From: Dehalobacter sp. DCM
GTDB taxonomy: Bacteria > Bacillota > Desulfitobacteriia > Desulfitobacteriales > Syntrophobotulaceae
DNA length: 64,000 bases
Assembly (NCBI RefSeq): GCF_024972775.1
Contig: NZ_CP092282.1
Location: 1,729,001-1,793,000 of the forward strand
Direction: 5' to 3'
In this document: piece after piece, positions 62,674-64,000 of the stretch
Numbering within the stretch: the stretch's first letter is position 1
Layout: the number at the start of each line of letters is the position of its first letter
The notes under the pieces: generated by a model
What the model saw: the letters and a program-made list of their open reading frames with translations, nothing else
What the model was told of the DNA's origin: nothing
Databases searched by the model: none
Position numbers and translations under genes: made by a program

Positions 62674-62743
62674 ATTTGTTGAACTTTCGTTGAAAAAAAT
62701 ATACTATACTTAGGTTAAATTTAAACTTGGAGATGATATCTAT

Positions 62744-63421
62744 ATGTTCAATATATTAGTGGTTGAGGATGATCAGTCGTTAAGAACACTATTTTGCACT
62801 GTATTATCGAAGAATGGTTTTTCATATTTTGAAGCAGAAGATGGAATGGAAGCATGGGATATTCTTGAAAAGCAGTATATTGACCTTATGATTTGTGATA
62901 TTATGATGCCGAATGTCGATGGCTATGAATTGGTCAAGAGCGTGCGGGAGAATGGATATAATATGCCGGTGTTGATGATAACGGCCAAAGATACTTTTGA
63001 AGATATGCAAATGGGATTTCGTTTAGGCACTGATGATTATATGGTAAAGCCAGTTAATGTGAATGAAATGATATTGAGAGTCAACGCTCTTCTGAGAAGA
63101 GCACAAATCGTCAATGCAAAGAAAATACTATTTGGTTCTATAGAACTTTACTATGATGATTTGACAATTTTTCTGAACGGAGAAAGTTTGATTATTCCAC
63201 AGAAAGAGTTTTATATACTTTATAAGCTTCTCTCAAATCCAAATAAGGTTTTTACAAAGCAGCAGCTTATGGATGAAATATGGGGCATGGATACAGAGAG
63301 CGACCCGCATACGTTGGATGTTCATATCAGCAGGATCAGGGAACGGTTTAAGGAAAGGTCTTCTTTCGAGATTATAACCATCAGGGGACTAGGATATAAA
63401 GCGGTGAAGTCAAATGCGTAA
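62744..63421 (+). CDS. OmpR-family response regulator
   Basis: The 225-residue protein has a receiver domain with the acidic pair EDD, the phospho-acceptor Asp in LMICDIMMPNVDGYE and the conserved KPVN, then a winged-helix DNA-binding domain ending SRIRERFKE and GLGYKAV. It overlaps the kinase gene by eight bases. Confidence 0.95.
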   Translation: MFNILVVEDDQSLRTLFCTVLSKNGFSYFEAEDGMEAWDILEKQYIDLMICDIMMPNVDGYELVKSVRENGYNMPVLMITAKDTFEDMQMGFRLGTDDYMVKPVNVNEMILRVNALLRRAQIVNAKKILFGSIELYYDDLTIFLNGESLIIPQKEFYILYKLLSNPNKVFTKQQLMDEIWGMDTESDPHTLDVHISRIRERFKERSSFEIITIRGLGYKAVKSNA

Positions 63422-64000
63422 GATAAAAGATAGGCTGACAATTTCTCATATATTTGCACTGATTATGGCGGTTATAATGACAGTATCCATGGTACTCACA
63501 TATACAATAATTTATATCTTATTGCGGTTAAGCGTTAGCCCAATAACAGGAGCATTAACATCTTCTTCGTTTATCGCCATTTTGAGCATTGTGGTAGGAA
63601 CAGTAATTTCTACGTATGTTTCAAAGAAAATGCTTCGTCCTATTTTAAAAATTAATGATGCTGCCAAAAAAGTGGCTATGGGGGACTTTTCCGTTCGGCT
63701 GGAAGAAAAAAGTATAGCAAAAGAAATTAAGGAAATAGCAGAAAGCTTCAATGTGATGGTACGGGAACTGTCCAATACTGAGACGTTAAGGAATGATTTT
63801 GTCAGTAATGTTTCGCATGAATTCAAAACGCCGCTCTCTGCAATTGATGGATATGCAACATTATTACAGGATGACACGCTCTCAAGGAAAGAGGAAGATA
63901 AATATATCGGATATATTTTAGAAAACACAGGGCGATTGTCCAAACTCACGCAAAACATTCTCTCACTTTCACGTCTTGAAAATCAGGAGATTGTTCTCCA
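63414..64000 (+). CDS. Sensor histidine kinase, N-terminal part
   Basis: The gene runs off the window. The 195 visible codons give two membrane helices (about residues 11-38 and 51-68) with a very short external loop, a HAMP domain starting KKMLRPILKINDAAKKVAMG (in part), and a dimerisation domain with the phospho-acceptor in NVSHEFKTPLSAIDGY. The partner is the response regulator just upstream. The short loop suggests that it senses a signal in or near the membrane. Confidence 0.93.
   Translation, partial: MRKIKDRLTISHIFALIMAVIMTVSMVLTYTIIYILLRLSVSPITGALTSSSFIAILSIVVGTVISTYVSKKMLRPILKINDAAKKVAMGDFSVRLEEKSIAKEIKEIAESFNVMVRELSNTETLRNDFVSNVSHEFKTPLSAIDGYATLLQDDTLSRKEEDKYIGYILENTGRLSKLTQNILSLSRLENQEIVL

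Overview
The window looks like chromosome from an anaerobic, endospore-forming clostridium, most like the Peptococcaceae/Desulfitobacteriaceae. This is inferred from gene content, not a database match. The grounds are a spoIIA-sigF operon beside a spoVA operon, an energy-converting (Ech) [NiFe] hydrogenase, many Fe-S and radical SAM enzymes, a lysine riboswitch ahead of lysA, and Firmicute Shine-Dalgarno sites.

Left part (1-18 kb): two sets of genes for 2-hydroxyacyl-CoA dehydratase/benzoyl-CoA reductase-type enzymes with their ATP-dependent activases. The second set runs on, all on the plus strand, into a CCG-domain Fe-S protein, two small proteins, a radical SAM enzyme, a PaaK-like CoA ligase, two thioredoxin-fold paralogues around a methyltransferase, and a B12-binding radical SAM enzyme. 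Two paralogous PAS-LuxR regulators on the minus strand, with repeated sequence boxes in their upstream regions, bracket this block. A fabH remnant, a small beta-rich protein and an acyl-CoA synthetase complete the island. No substrate can be named from sequence. This is the best candidate for an undescribed system.

Middle (18-34 kb): a complete echABCDEF operon with both nickel-binding motifs, an ArsR repressor, a loose run of FAD, SRPBCC and ferredoxin proteins, hypA, a MalT-like LuxR regulator, and downstream a membrane protein and a phytoene-desaturase-like flavoprotein behind a 12-bp phased AGTACT repeat.

Right part (34-58 kb): core chromosome. It contains a ClpB paralogue with a degenerate second ATPase domain, dacF, spoIIAA-spoIIAB-sigF, spoVAC-D-E-F, a likely spore-associated Tyr/Pro-rich protein, a CBS-containing tRNA nucleotidyltransferase, trpS-scpA-scpB, a flavoprotein, riboswitch-lysA, YihY, DUF4363 and YetF-type membrane proteins, and a ParM-like actin with a probable adaptor. 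Hairpin repeats have invaded the 53.8-54.1 kb region and carry a duplicated piece of the yetF-like gene.

Right end (58-64 kb): nested mobile DNA. A group II intron sits inside an IS4-type element, which sits inside an IS200-type tnpA; recombinase and DUF3102-like remnants follow. An OmpR-type two-component system runs off the window end.
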